The notes under the pieces are model-generated. The model was given only the letters and a program-made list of their open reading frames with translations. It was not told where the DNA came from and searched no databases. From Spirochaetota bacterium (GTDB lineage Bacteria > Spirochaetota > UBA4802 > JAFGJZ01), in NCBI GenBank assembly GCA_029554345.1, contig JAKPJF010000075.1, positions 1 to 47,448 on the forward strand: a DNA stretch of 47,448 nt, in the 5' to 3' direction. Positions within the stretch are counted from its first letter, which is position 1; every line of letters begins with the position of its first letter. Of this stretch, positions 8,068 through 18,360 are shown piece after piece. A program made the position numbers and the translations under genes.

Positions 8068-9756
8068 TTATGAATATTTCTCATTAAACATTTCTTCATT
8101 CATAATCGTATAAGAATAACCCTGTTCAGTCAGAAAAAGCTGGCGGTTATGCGCAAATTTTTCTTCGGCGCTCTGGGTCGTTATAACCGTATAAAAATGA
8201 GCAATATTCTCGTCCTTCTTCGGACGCAAAACACGCCCAAGGCGCTGGGCTTCTTCCTGTCTTGAACCGAATGTGCCGGAAATCTGTATAGCTACATTCG
8301 CGTCAGGAAGATCGATTGAAAAATTGGCGACTTTAGAAACAATCAGAGCTTTAATTTCACCCGATCTGAAACGGGCATAAAGCTGTTCTCTTTCCGGAGT
8401 CGGCGTACTTCCAGTAATCAGCGGAAGCTTAAACTTTCTCGCCATCTCCGTAAGCTGGGAAATATACTGACCAATAATCAAGATACTCGAATTTGAATGA
8501 TAGTGAAGAAGTTTATAAACTATATCCGTCTTCTTATCATTCTCTGAAGCTATACGGAATTTCTCTCTTTCTTTTGCAACAGAATACATGTATCTTGTAC
8601 TGTCCGGAAGAGTTATTCTAATTTCAATACATTCCGCCTTGGCGATCCATTTTGTTTTTTCTAGAATTTTCCACGGAATATCAAACTTTTTCGGTCCGAT
8701 AAGCGAGAAAACGTCGGTCTCCATCCCGTCTTCGCGTACAAGAGTTGCGGTAAGACCGAGACGGCGCTTTGATTGAATTTCTGAAGTCATTCTGAAAACA
8801 GGCGCAGGAAGAAGATGAACTTCATCATATATAATGAGTCCCCAGTTTTTAGAACCGAAAATTCCAAAATGAGTAAATCCTGTTTCTTTTTTCTTTCTGT
8901 ATGTAAGAATATTATAAGTCGCAATCGTTATAGGCTTTATCTCTTTTTTATCGCCAGAAAATTCGCCTATCTGATCAGGCGATATCGTAGTCTTGTCGAT
9001 AATTTCATCACGCCACTGACGAAGTGCGACAGTGTTAGTCACGAGAATGAGAGTTTCTGTCTGCATGCGCGTTATCGCGCCGATTCCGACAATAGTCTTG
9101 CCTGATCCGCACGGAAGAACGATTACACCGCTTCCGCCCTGCTGTGTTCCGGAACAATAAAACGCATTAACCGCACTTTCCTGATAATCTCTCATATCAA
9201 AATCTCTGCCGGAAAGAGCTATGTCTCTCTTTCCTATTTCAAGCGGATCCCCGTTTTCATAACCGGCCAAATCCTCAACCGGAAAGCCGATTTTAATCAA
9301 TGCCTGCTTCAAGTGACCGCGGAGTTCCGGTTTTACATAAATCGCGTTTTTTCCGGCGTAAGAATCAACAAACTGGTCTATTCGTTTATTATGAGATATT
9401 TCTTCAAGAATCATGGAATCTTTTGATTTCAATATCAGCTTATCGCCTTCTTTTTCAAGATAAAGAAGACCATAACGCATCATCTGTTCCGTAACAGAAG
9501 CCACAACGGTCTGGGGAACTTCATAACGTGAATACTTACGGAGTGTATCGATTATTTCGTTTCTGGTGTGACCGATGCTGGCGGCATTCCAAAGAGAAAG
9601 AGCTGTTATTCGGTACGTATGAATGTGTTCAGGTGATTTTTCAAGCTCTGCGAAAGGCGATATCGCATCTCTGGCCTGTTCATAATCTGCATTATTTACT
9701 TCAAGAAGTATAGTGTTGTCACTTTGTACAATTGCGGGTTTTGACGTTTTTTCCAT
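8068..9756 (-). CDS. XPB/Ssl2-type DNA repair helicase
   Basis: A 562-residue superfamily 2 helicase. After an N-terminal XPB damage-recognition-like region (LLEVNNADYEQARDAISPFA, SPEHIHTYRITALSLWNAA), it shows Walker A LPCGSGKT, a DEVH box (IIYDEVHLLPAPVF), GLTATLVREDG (motif III plus the RED element typical of XPB), and the C-terminal motif RLGRVLRPKKDE. Bacterial XPB enzymes are 3'-5' helicases thought to act in DNA repair; they are known from spirochaetes and mycobacteria. I start it at the ATG at 9754-9756 (MEKTSKPAIVQSDNTILLEV) because family homology begins there. An upstream ATG at 9828 would overlap the preceding gene. No Shine-Dalgarno is seen. TTGACA at 9790-9795 lies 33 nt upstream, suggesting a very short leader. 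Confidence 0.88.
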   Translation of the reverse strand: MEKTSKPAIVQSDNTILLEVNNADYEQARDAISPFAELEKSPEHIHTYRITALSLWNAASIGHTRNEIIDTLRKYSRYEVPQTVVASVTEQMMRYGLLYLEKEGDKLILKSKDSMILEEISHNKRIDQFVDSYAGKNAIYVKPELRGHLKQALIKIGFPVEDLAGYENGDPLEIGKRDIALSGRDFDMRDYQESAVNAFYCSGTQQGGSGVIVLPCGSGKTIVGIGAITRMQTETLILVTNTVALRQWRDEIIDKTTISPDQIGEFSGDKKEIKPITIATYNILTYRKKKETGFTHFGIFGSKNWGLIIYDEVHLLPAPVFRMTSEIQSKRRLGLTATLVREDGMETDVFSLIGPKKFDIPWKILEKTKWIAKAECIEIRITLPDSTRYMYSVAKEREKFRIASENDKKTDIVYKLLHYHSNSSILIIGQYISQLTEMARKFKLPLITGSTPTPEREQLYARFRSGEIKALIVSKVANFSIDLPDANVAIQISGTFGSRQEEAQRLGRVLRPKKDENIAHFYTVITTQSAEEKFAHNRQLFLTEQGYSYTIMNEEMFNEKYS

Positions 9757-9799
9757 ATCTAATGCGAAAAGTAAGAACGGAAACTGAGCTGTCAACCAC

Positions 9800-10480
9800 T
9801 TATTCGACCGGGTATAAAAGAATTTCACCTTCTATAAACGCGATATAATGCTCCAGATCGTTCTCAAGCTGTTCAGCATCAGTTAGAGATTGGCAGGCAA
9901 TTTCATCAAAATATTCTTCCTTGTAGACGATTTTAAAATGTGCCGATTGAATCCAAAGCTGAAGAAGCAAAGATTCATCAAATTCTTCAAGAATCATGTT
10001 TTTTAAAATTTCAGACTTAAAACCCTTAAAAGGTGAAAAAGGATCTGCTATATTAATTTCTGCCGAACTGTTGAGTTTTGCCGTTACGGAATCAGACAGA
10101 TTAAATACAGCATATTCGCCGTCTTCTTCTCTCATTCTTTTTCTGCTTAAACTTACAAATTGCGATTCGTTTAATAGTGAAATTATTTTTTCGGCAGCAG
10201 CACAGAACTTAGGGTGAGACAAATCAGAAAAAATTAATTCATCATAATTATTTTCGGCAAAACTAACTGCGCTCTGAAAGCACCCGCCGTAACCGAGCGG
10301 AACTTCATGAGAAATCAGATATATTCTTCCGCCTGTTTTTATTTTTGAAGCTGTAGAATCCGATGAACCGTCATCAACGAAAAGAATGTCAGCATCCAGA
10401 TTCATAAGCTCAATTTCGTCGAGCTTTTGCGAAATAATATTTTCTTTTTCATAAAACGGAAGAACCAGAAGTCTCTTCAT
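9800..10480 (-). CDS. Family 2 glycosyltransferase-like protein
   Basis: A 226-residue protein with the start of a GT-A fold: MKRLLVLPFYEKEN, then DADILFVDDGSSDSTASKI with the nucleotide-sugar-binding DDGSSD. A later ISLSR segment and a basic middle follow. It resembles dolichol-phosphate-mannose-synthase-like family 2 enzymes but is short and has no membrane segment; the acceptor cannot be told. The ATG at 10478-10480 follows GAGGAAAA. The frame extends upstream to 10600, but that part reads into the divergent neighbour's promoter. It shares its upstream region with the DHH gene, transcribed the other way, and is followed after 43 bases by the helicase. Confidence 0.7.
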   Translation of the reverse strand: MKRLLVLPFYEKENIISQKLDEIELMNLDADILFVDDGSSDSTASKIKTGGRIYLISHEVPLGYGGCFQSAVSFAENNYDELIFSDLSHPKFCAAAEKIISLLNESQFVSLSRKRMREEDGEYAVFNLSDSVTAKLNSSAEINIADPFSPFKGFKSEILKNMILEEFDESLLLQLWIQSAHFKIVYKEEYFDEIACQSLTDAEQLENDLEHYIAFIEGEILLYPVE

Positions 10481-10549
10481 GTATTTTTCCTCGAAGGTAA
10501 TAGAATTGACAATTTGCGCACTATGTGTTCTGTTAACAGCAGAAACAAA

Positions 10550-11662
10550 ATGAATATAGCAAATCTCACAAACAGTCTCATTAAGGCAATAAAAAAACAC
10601 AAAAGCATTCTAATCTTCATAAAAGGCTCACCTGACCCGGATGCGATAGGATCTTCTTTCGCTTTTCAGGCAATATGCTCTTCTCTTGGTGTAAAAAGCG
10701 AAATAATCGCCCTAATGGAACTTTCTCTTAATCAGAATAAAATGATTGTTTCATCCCTTTCTATTCCTGTTCAGTTCAGACAGAACCTTCCGGACATTGA
10801 CAAATATGACGCCTACGCAGTTCTGGATCATCCGTCAAATTATGTACGCGAAGTCGGCCAACTCGTATGCGCGGTACATCTCGATCATCACGCAAAATCT
10901 GATGATTCCGTTGATGCCGAATTTTCGTTTACCGAAGAAAGTATAAATTCTCTTTCGTCCCTGATCGCCCTTATCTACCGTGAGATGAATCTCAATATTG
11001 ACCGCGAATACATGCGCAGAATAGCAACATCGCTTTACTACGGCATATTAACCGACACAGACATGCTTTCCCACGCGACTTCAATCGACTCGGACGCACT
11101 CGAATACATCAGCGCGTTTTCCGACATAAAGCTCATAGAAAGCCTGGTAGCCCTGCCTTATTCCGGCGAAACAATGACCATTATTCAAAAAGCAATACGC
11201 TCAAACATAGTTTACAAAAACTGGATAATTGCAGGTGTCGGCTACATCGATGAAGAAAACCGCGACGCCATCGCAATAACCGCAGACTATCTTCTGAACA
11301 ACAATGATTTCTCAACTTCTGTGGTCTTTGCAATTATAAGAAAAAAAGACGGCTCGAAGTTTATTGATGCATCTCTCAGAACAAAACTAATTATGCTCGA
11401 TCTTAACCATTTTATTCACGAGATTACACCTAACGGAGGCGCCCGTAAATACAAAGGAGCATATCAGGTAGATCTTGATTATTTTTCAAAATATGCAGAT
11501 GAAGAATTTCTCTGGAACTTTGTCAGAAGCGTTACTGTATCACACATCAAACACGGAAGAGATACAATAAAATATCTGGCTGTAACCGACATATTCTCCC
11601 GTATTGGAAATCGCTTCAGCCGTATTAAATCGATATTTCACCAGAAGGATATCAACCAATGA
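10550..11662 (+). CDS. DHH-family phosphoesterase (NrnA/RecJ-like)
   Basis: A 370-residue protein. It has the DHH-family motifs GSPDPDAIGSS (about 27-37), AVLDHPSN and VHLDHHAKSDD (the DHH itself), plus a C-terminal DHHA1-like part with GGARKYKGAYQVDL. These proteins are Mn-dependent phosphoesterases; related enzymes degrade short oligoribonucleotides or cyclic dinucleotide products. The exact substrate cannot be told. The frame is open from 10427, but I choose the ATG at 10550, just before the family homology and clear of the divergent gene. TTGACA (10506-10511) lies 38 nt upstream. Its stop overlaps the start of the next gene by 4 bases (ATGA), so the two are co-translated. Confidence 0.82.
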   Translation: MNIANLTNSLIKAIKKHKSILIFIKGSPDPDAIGSSFAFQAICSSLGVKSEIIALMELSLNQNKMIVSSLSIPVQFRQNLPDIDKYDAYAVLDHPSNYVREVGQLVCAVHLDHHAKSDDSVDAEFSFTEESINSLSSLIALIYREMNLNIDREYMRRIATSLYYGILTDTDMLSHATSIDSDALEYISAFSDIKLIESLVALPYSGETMTIIQKAIRSNIVYKNWIIAGVGYIDEENRDAIAITADYLLNNNDFSTSVVFAIIRKKDGSKFIDASLRTKLIMLDLNHFIHEITPNGGARKYKGAYQVDLDYFSKYADEEFLWNFVRSVTVSHIKHGRDTIKYLAVTDIFSRIGNRFSRIKSIFHQKDINQ

Positions 11663-12057
11663 AGGAAATTTCAGTTTCAACTAACCGGAAAGAAGAACTA
11701 ATCGACATAACAAGAGCTGTAGCTAAATGCATAGATGAAGAAAATTTTCATGACGGAATCTGTGTAATATTCACACCGCACACAACCGGTGCAGTAACCA
11801 TAAATGAAAACGCCGATCCTGATGTCAAAAGCGATATGATCCGCGGACTTTCATCTGTCGGAATAGAAAACGTCCGCTATGATCATTCCGAAGGAAATTC
11901 TCCCGCGCACATCAAATCATCTCTTGTTGGAGTTTCGGAAACTGTAATTATTGAAAACGGCAGACTTATACTAGGAACATGGCAAGGCATTTATTTCTGC
12001 GAATTTGACGGTCCGAGAAAAAGAAAAGTTTACGTCAAAATGATCGGAAACTCTTAA
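11659..12057 (+). CDS. YjbQ/UPF0047 family protein
   Basis: A 132-residue protein with the full YjbQ signature: CVIFTPHTTGAVTINENADPDV in the middle, DHSEGNSPAHIKSSLVG, and LILGTWQGIYFCEFDGPRKR near the end. Family members are compact trimeric beta proteins with conserved His residues. Some have weak thiamin-phosphate synthase activity in vitro, but the physiological role is unsettled. It overlaps the DHH phosphoesterase gene by 4 bp and ends 2 bases before the convergent mazG. Confidence 0.9.
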   Translation: MKEISVSTNRKEELIDITRAVAKCIDEENFHDGICVIFTPHTTGAVTINENADPDVKSDMIRGLSSVGIENVRYDHSEGNSPAHIKSSLVGVSETVIIENGRLILGTWQGIYFCEFDGPRKRKVYVKMIGNS

Positions 12058-12059
12058 AT

Positions 12060-12830
12060 TTAGAGCTTTGCCTTATCCCAGAGAGCATTCATTTCATCAA
12101 GAGTCATGTCGGAAATTTTTCTCCCAAGCTTTCCGGCTTCTTTTTCTACAAGTCTGAATCTTGAAGAAAATTTTTCCGTTGAATGAAGCAGGGCTTCCTC
12201 GGGATCAATGTCCAGAAAACGCGAAATATTCACAAGAGTAAAAAGAATATCGCCGAATTCATCTTTGATTTTAGCTTTATCAGCGGATTTAACCGCTTCC
12301 TTGAATTCACCTATTTCTTCATCAAGCTTTTCTTCTACATCTTCAATATTATCCCAATCGAATCCTATCCGGGATGTTTTTTCCTGAGTGCGGTATGCCT
12401 TCAAAAGAGCCGGCAGAGATTTAGGAACTCCGTCAATCGCAGACTCCCCTTTTTTCTTTTCAGTCTTTTTTATATTTTCCCATCGGGTTAATACTTCATC
12501 CGAAGTAATTTCATCCTTAACAGAGAAGACGTGGGGATGACGCCGGATCAGCTTTGTATTGATACCGTCTGCTACATCGTCAATATCAAAACGTTTCTGC
12601 TCACGAGCGATCTCACTGTGGGCGTACACCTGATAAAGAAGATCACCAAGTTCTTCTTTTATCTTTTCATCATCCTTTGAATCAATTGCATCTATGACTT
12701 CATATGTTTCTTCGATGAGATACTTTTTGAGAGTCTCATGCGTCTGCTCCCTGTCCCACGGACATCCTTTCTCGGCCCGCAGAACAGCTGCTGTTTCAGC
12801 AAGTTTATAAAGTTTACGCGATTCGTTCAT
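12060..12830 (-). CDS. mazG: Nucleoside triphosphate pyrophosphohydrolase MazG
   Basis: A 256-residue protein with two tandem MazG domains. The first has CPWDREQTHETLKKYLIEE (residues 23-41) and EETYEVIDAI; the second has RIGFDWDNIEDVEEKLDEEI and EIGEFKEAV. The EExxE-type motifs bind Mg. MazG hydrolyses NTPs to NMP and pyrophosphate, cleaning the pool of abnormal nucleotides and affecting ppGpp in E. coli. Its ATG (12828-12830) directly follows the TAA of the aminotransferase gene with no gap, so translation is coupled. It converges on yjbQ with only 2 bases between, and no terminator is visible there. Confidence 0.93.
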   Translation of the reverse strand: MNESRKLYKLAETAAVLRAEKGCPWDREQTHETLKKYLIEETYEVIDAIDSKDDEKIKEELGDLLYQVYAHSEIAREQKRFDIDDVADGINTKLIRRHPHVFSVKDEITSDEVLTRWENIKKTEKKKGESAIDGVPKSLPALLKAYRTQEKTSRIGFDWDNIEDVEEKLDEEIGEFKEAVKSADKAKIKDEFGDILFTLVNISRFLDIDPEEALLHSTEKFSSRFRLVEKEAGKLGRKISDMTLDEMNALWDKAKL

Positions 12831-14003
12831 TTACATCACCGATTTAATCGCGCCGGCAAGGCGTTCAATTCCTTCAGTAATAGTAGCCTCATCAACACAA
12901 CTGAAATTCAGTCTCATGGTAAACTTATCCGGATTAGAAGGATAAAAAGGATCACCTGGAACAAATGCAACCTTATCCTTAATCGCAATATCAAAAAGCT
13001 CAAGCGAATTGATATGACGAGGCAGTTTAACCCACAGGAACATTCCTCCTTCAGGTTCGGTAAATTCAACTTCTTCAGGAAAATATTTCTTTATCGCATT
13101 TACCATCGCCTCTCTTTGTTTTCTGTAAACAGCAAGAATTGTTGAAATATGTTTATCAATATCATTATTTCTGAGATAATCGAAAAGAACCCTCTGTGAA
13201 AAATAATTTGTATGAAGGTCTGCTGCCTGCTTAGCAACAATAACTTTTTCAAAGATGCTTTTCGGTGCGGCAATCCATCCGAGACGGAATGACGGCGCGA
13301 ATATTTTAGAAAAAGACCCGAGAAGAACAGTATTCTTTTCAAGATACTTTTTCATGGACTCCTGAGGTTTTCCTATGAAGCGAAGTTCTCCATAAGGATC
13401 ATCTTCAATAAGAACAGTTTTGCTTGGAGCAAGAACATCCGCGACCTCGCGCCGTTTTGAATCAGACCATGTTATCCCCGAAGGATTTTGAAAATTCGGA
13501 ACCGCATAAAACAATTTCGGATTTGATTCTATTGCTTTCTTTACATCTGATATGCAGGGACCGTCATTTTCGAGATCAACAGTTTTAAAATTAGCCTTAT
13601 ATATCGACAAAGACTGGATAGCACCGAGATATCCCGGGCGTTCAATTATTACATTTTCTCCCTCGTTCAAAACCGATTTGGCCATCAGGTCAAGACCCTG
13701 CTGTGAACCGTTCGTTATAAGAATTTCGTCTGGAGAAATATTGATACCTTTATCAGCATAACGTTTTGAAACAAATTCTCGCAAGGGTTCATATCCTTCA
13801 GTTGTACTATATTGAAGGGCATCCTTACCCGATTCATCCAAAACCCGGCAGCAAGATTCCCTGATTTCCTTAACCGGGAAAAAATCCCTGTTTGGAAGAC
13901 CTCCAGCGAAAGATATAACATCAGGCTGAACAGTTACTTTGAGAATTTCGCGTATAAAAGACTTGGGAACATCATTAATTCTGTCTGCAAATATATTTTC
14001 CAT
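12831..14003 (-). CDS. PLP-dependent aminotransferase (class I, LysN/MocR-like fold)
   Basis: A 390-residue aminotransferase. It has the N-terminal QPDVISFAGGLPNRDFFP, ILITNGSQQGLDLMAK (phosphate-side loop), AVPNFQNPSGITWS, LIEDDPYGELRF and the PLP-lysine motif GSFSKIFAPSFRLGW. The pattern fits the 2-aminoadipate/alanine/valine-type transaminases that resemble the catalytic half of MocR regulators, but there is no HTH domain here. The amino donor cannot be told. No Shine-Dalgarno is seen. TTGACA (complement 14035-14040) lies 31 nt upstream of the ATG, hinting at a leaderless mRNA. First gene of a two-gene unit with mazG. Confidence 0.9.
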   Translation of the reverse strand: MENIFADRINDVPKSFIREILKVTVQPDVISFAGGLPNRDFFPVKEIRESCCRVLDESGKDALQYSTTEGYEPLREFVSKRYADKGINISPDEILITNGSQQGLDLMAKSVLNEGENVIIERPGYLGAIQSLSIYKANFKTVDLENDGPCISDVKKAIESNPKLFYAVPNFQNPSGITWSDSKRREVADVLAPSKTVLIEDDPYGELRFIGKPQESMKKYLEKNTVLLGSFSKIFAPSFRLGWIAAPKSIFEKVIVAKQAADLHTNYFSQRVLFDYLRNNDIDKHISTILAVYRKQREAMVNAIKKYFPEEVEFTEPEGGMFLWVKLPRHINSLELFDIAIKDKVAFVPGDPFYPSNPDKFTMRLNFSCVDEATITEGIERLAGAIKSVM

Positions 14004-14080
14004 AATGAATGGATATTTTTCCGGAGAATAAGAGTGTCAATAAATATATTTCAAGATTTGTATTACAGAAGTCTGTTTTT

Positions 14081-14232
14081 TTGACTTCGTACTGTTTTAT
14101 CCGATATTAAAGAGTCCATATCAATCATATTTGCGAAATACAAGCTGAAAATACCGTTTAACCAGGTTAACTCTGTTAAAATCGCTTGATTTTATTTCAG
14201 CGGGTTCAAAGATAAATCAATACCGCTGAAAT
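14081..14232 (+). promoter_or_regulatory. Structured leader of trpB
   Basis: TTGACT (14081-14086) with ATATTA at 17 nt is a plausible weak promoter. Downstream lie a compact palindrome TTAACCAGGTTAA (14158-14170), which could be an operator, and a perfect 10-bp stem ATTTCAGCGG (14194-14203)/CCGCTGAAAT (14223-14232) with a 19-nt loop. The leader is about 170 nt long. There is no T-run after the stem and no Trp-rich leader peptide that I can see, so classical attenuation is not supported. Confidence 0.45.
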
Positions 14233-14285
14233 ATATGCGGCTGGAATATAACAGCGTGTTTAAATACCGCGGAAAGGAGAAAACC

Positions 14286-15485
14286 ATGGGAGATTATTTC
14301 AAAAACACTCCGAATGAAAAAGGATATTTCGGCGAATACGGAGGCAGCTTCATTCCGCCTGAACTTCAAAAGGAAATGGACCGCATCACAGACGCGTATT
14401 ACGCAATCAGCAAGTCTCACCAGTTCATAGAAGAACTTAGAAGCATCCGCAAACATTTTCAGGGACGTCCGACTCCTGTTTATTTCGCTAAACGCCTGTC
14501 AAACGAACTCGGCGGAAGAATTTATCTCAAACGTGAAGATCTCAATCATACAGGTGCTCACAAACTCAACCATTGCATGGGAGAAGCTCTTCTCGCAAAA
14601 TACATGGGCAAGAAAAAACTTATCGCAGAAACAGGCGCCGGCCAGCATGGAGTTGCTCTTGCAACAGCTGCCGCATACTTTGGACTCGAGTGCGAAATTC
14701 ACATGGGTGAAGTCGATATAGCAAAGGAACATCCGAATGTCGTCAGAATGAAAATCCTCGGAGCAACCGTAGTTTCAGTAACACATGGATTAAAAACACT
14801 TAAAGAAGCTGTTGATTCCGCATTTGAAGCATATCTCAAAGATCCGGTTAACTCAATCTATTGCATAGGTTCTGTCGTCGGGCCGCATCCTTTTCCGATG
14901 ATGGTACGTGATTTTCAGAGAGTTGTAGGAATTGAAGCCCGTGAACAATTTCTTGAAATGACAGGAGAACTTCCTGACAACGTCGTAGCATGTGTCGGCG
15001 GCGGAAGTAACGCAATGGGAATGTTCACGGCATTTCTCGATGATGCAGACTGCAAGCTTTACGGTGTTGAACCGGCTGGAAGATCAACAAAAATCGGCGA
15101 TCATGCCGCGACTATAACATATGGAAAACCAGGAATCATTCACGGATTCAAATGCTATCTCCTTCAGGATGAAAAAGGCGAACCGCTTCCAGTATATTCT
15201 ATAGCAAGCGGACTGGATTATCCGGGCGTTGGTCCTGAACACTCCATGCTTCACGATTTGAAAAAAGTTAATTACACATCTGTTACAGATAGTGAATGTG
15301 TTGACGCCTTCTTCGACTTAAGCCGCAAGGAAGGAATAATTCCTGCGCTCGAAAGCTCTCATGCCGTAGCTTATGCGATGAAACTTGCCAAAGATAATCC
15401 GCGCCAGTCGATTCTCGTGAATCTCTCCGGACGCGGAGACAAAGATATTGATTTCATTGTAGAAAATTACGGTATAAGAAAATAA
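14286..15485 (+). CDS. trpB: Tryptophan synthase beta chain
   Basis: A 399-residue PLP enzyme that joins indole and serine to tryptophan. It has [14 protein letters not shown] with the PLP lysine at K93, [47 protein letters not shown] and the late SGRGDKD. The ATG at 14286 follows AAGGAG; an upstream in-frame ATG at 14235 lacks a ribosome site. No trpA or other trp gene is next to it, unusual for this enzyme. The segment [15 protein letters not shown] differs from the typical enterobacterial form. It may be a stand-alone TrpB that salvages indole, or the rest of the pathway may lie elsewhere. Its terminator overlaps the 3' end of the convergent GNAT gene. Confidence 0.93.
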   Translation: MGDYFKNTPNEKGYFGEYGGSFIPPELQKEMDRITDAYYAISKSHQFIEELRSIRKHFQGRPTPVYFAKRLSNELGGRIYLKREDLNHTGAHKLNHCMGEALLAKYMGKKKLIAETGAGQHGVALATAAAYFGLECEIHMGEVDIAKEHPNVVRMKILGATVVSVTHGLKTLKEAVDSAFEAYLKDPVNSIYCIGSVVGPHPFPMMVRDFQRVVGIEAREQFLEMTGELPDNVVACVGGGSNAMGMFTAFLDDADCKLYGVEPAGRSTKIGDHAATITYGKPGIIHGFKCYLLQDEKGEPLPVYSIASGLDYPGVGPEHSMLHDLKKVNYTSVTDSECVDAFFDLSRKEGIIPALESSHAVAYAMKLAKDNPRQSILVNLSGRGDKDIDFIVENYGIRK

Positions 15486-15488
15486 TAC

Positions 15489-16355
15489 TCACGCAGTATA
15501 AACTGCCGGATATTTTATATTATCCGGCAGTTTTATATTCCTTCCGAGATAAAACATTTTATCATAAACAAACTTCCCGCCGCGCACGGCACATGAATCA
15601 AAATCATCCGGCATAAAATGATAGATAATTTTTTTTACGCCGCTTTCAATAATATACGGAATCAAATCAACAGCCTTCAAGGGCGATTCTGAAATAATAT
15701 CATAAAGCTGCAATTCATCATTAAGTATCGAATAAACCGCAACACAATCAAGAGGTGAAATATAATGAAACGCATCTGTATAAGTATTCAGAAAATGCCA
15801 AAGCGGAACAGAAACAGAACCCTTCACTCCGAAACATTTTGACTGAAAATTACGTTTAGACAGTTTATCTTTCAAAAGTGAAATATCTTCCGGGTTTCCT
15901 CCGCATAAACGCCGTTTACCGCTTAAGATTTCGAATGACGTAATATTTTCATTGCAATAAATAAATTCATCAGAAGAAACAAAACCGAACTTAGGATAGA
16001 AATCTAGAAGCGAGTTATTAGCAAAAAGATAAATTAATTCAGCATATGAATATTCATCAAGAACAGACTCAATCAGTTTACGGGAAAGTCCGCGTCCCCT
16101 GAATGATTGATCTGTCATAACAGTTCCTATCTGAATTCCTTTAACTTCCTTGCCGTTAATCATCATTTCCGTTTTAGTAACCGAGACATTAGCAATTATT
16201 CTTCCTTCATGGACAAAAGAATGCGGGATATAAGTTCCGTCACAGCATCCTGAATTTTTCCATGCCGAAAAATCCAAAGAAAAAGTTTTAGCAGCAAGTT
16301 CATTAAAACTTAAAAATAAATTCGCATCCTCTAAATAATCTGCAACATATTCCAT
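15489..16355 (-). CDS. GNAT-family N-acetyltransferase (Eis-like)
   Basis: A 288-residue protein. The N-terminal GNAT domain has the acetyl-CoA loop GTVMTDQSFRGRGLSRKLIE (about residues 76-95), after a strand with ISNVSVTK-type sequence. The C-terminal half lacks a second clear acetyl-CoA site, as in Eis-like two-part acetyltransferases. The substrate is unknown. A GAGG ribosome site precedes the ATG. Its last codons are part of a perfect 13-bp stem that serves as the terminator of trpB. Confidence 0.75.
   Translation of the reverse strand: MEYVADYLEDANLFLSFNELAAKTFSLDFSAWKNSGCCDGTYIPHSFVHEGRIIANVSVTKTEMMINGKEVKGIQIGTVMTDQSFRGRGLSRKLIESVLDEYSYAELIYLFANNSLLDFYPKFGFVSSDEFIYCNENITSFEILSGKRRLCGGNPEDISLLKDKLSKRNFQSKCFGVKGSVSVPLWHFLNTYTDAFHYISPLDCVAVYSILNDELQLYDIISESPLKAVDLIPYIIESGVKKIIYHFMPDDFDSCAVRGGKFVYDKMFYLGRNIKLPDNIKYPAVYTA
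15500..15537. terminator. Terminator of trpB embedded in the GNAT coding end
   Basis: A perfect 13-bp stem: AAACTGCCGGATA (15500-15512) with TATCCGGCAGTTT (15521-15533), an 8-nt AT-rich loop and a short T-run. It lies wholly inside the 3' coding end of the convergent GNAT gene. Confidence 0.85.
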
Positions 16356-16536
16356 AAAACCTCAAACCTATTACTGCTACAACAAAATCGGTTATTTGCA
16401 AAGCAGAATTTGCAAATAACAGGCGGTTTTTTGTACTTATTTTAAGATAAATTTTTAAAATTATTCCAAACTTAAATATCTTTTTGATCCAAGTCTTAAT
16501 TATTCATGCATTAATTAGATTGACATTATTATTTAA

Positions 16537-16559
16537 TATACTCCAAATTTATTAGAGGT
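16537..16559 (+). promoter_or_regulatory. Possible -10 and ribosome site of the 16565 lipoprotein gene
   Basis: TATACT (16537-16542) and AGAGGT (16554-16559) precede the ATG. TTGACA at 16520-16525 is only 11 nt upstream of the TATACT, too close for a standard promoter, so which elements are used is unclear. Confidence 0.3.
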
Positions 16560-16564
16560 TATTT

Positions 16565-17116
16565 ATGAAATTTAATATTATTTTAACAATGATCGTTATC
16601 TCAGCTTCTGCAGTTTTCACAGCTTGCGACGATTCTGGTGACGATTCACTTAAATCCGGAACAATAAGCGGATCAGCTGTTTTTACAACAAGCTCCGGAA
16701 ATGCTCCGGCAAATGTTAAACTCGCAGCAGTTTATTATCCCGAGTACGCTTCTATGTCAACCGATGGTGCTAAAATTATTTCAAATGTTGTAGATCTTGG
16801 AATAGTACCAAATACTGGAAAAGCTTTTTCTCTTGATATCAATTTTGAAAACGCTACATCACCAAAAGATGGAAGTGCAATTATATTAACAATGTGGACC
16901 GATACAAACGATGATAATATAATGGATGGATCAGAAAAGTTCGCACCTACGGAAGCAAATACCGGGTGCCCAGTTTTCGGATCATCAACATTATGCTGCC
17001 TCCTTTATCATCAAGAATGGTCAATCTCAACCGGTGACGGAGATGAAGACATTGCTCCTTTCGAGTCAGCAGTAAAAACAGGCGCTAAAATAATTTCAGG
17101 CACAAATATGAATTAA
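16565..17116 (+). CDS. Hypothetical lipoprotein
   Basis: A 183-residue lipoprotein: signal MKFNIILTMIVISASAVFTA with the lipobox Cys at 21, then Asp-rich DDSGDDS. The mature part begins with a beta strand pattern SGTISGSAVFTTSS and contains DTNDDNIMDGSEKF, which resembles a calcium-binding loop of dockerin/EF-hand type. A CPVFGSSTLCC stretch offers several cysteines. No family is recognised. It stands alone with a TTGACA box 39 nt before the ATG and a bidirectional terminator behind it. Confidence 0.75.
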   Translation: MKFNIILTMIVISASAVFTACDDSGDDSLKSGTISGSAVFTTSSGNAPANVKLAAVYYPEYASMSTDGAKIISNVVDLGIVPNTGKAFSLDINFENATSPKDGSAIILTMWTDTNDDNIMDGSEKFAPTEANTGCPVFGSSTLCCLLYHQEWSISTGDGDEDIAPFESAVKTGAKIISGTNMN

Positions 17117-17157
17117 AATAATTCAAATTAAGCCTTTCTTTTCAATCAACGATAACA

Positions 17158-17190
17158 AAAAAGCCGCAGTTTCCTGCGGCTTTTTACATT
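17158..17190. terminator. Bidirectional terminator between lipoprotein and GAPDH genes
   Basis: A 12-bp perfect stem, AAAAAGCCGCAG (17158-17169) with CTGCGGCTTTTT (17174-17185), and a TTTC loop. It serves both converging genes. Confidence 0.92.
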
Positions 17191-17206
17191 CAATCAAAAA
17201 AAGGAA

Positions 17207-18280
<1,074 letters not shown>

Positions 18281-18360
18281 TCATATAATATTTTCTTTTA
18301 AAAAAGTGCAATACACCTTCTCAGTCAACATATTTGGAGCGCATGCAGTGTCAAGATTAA

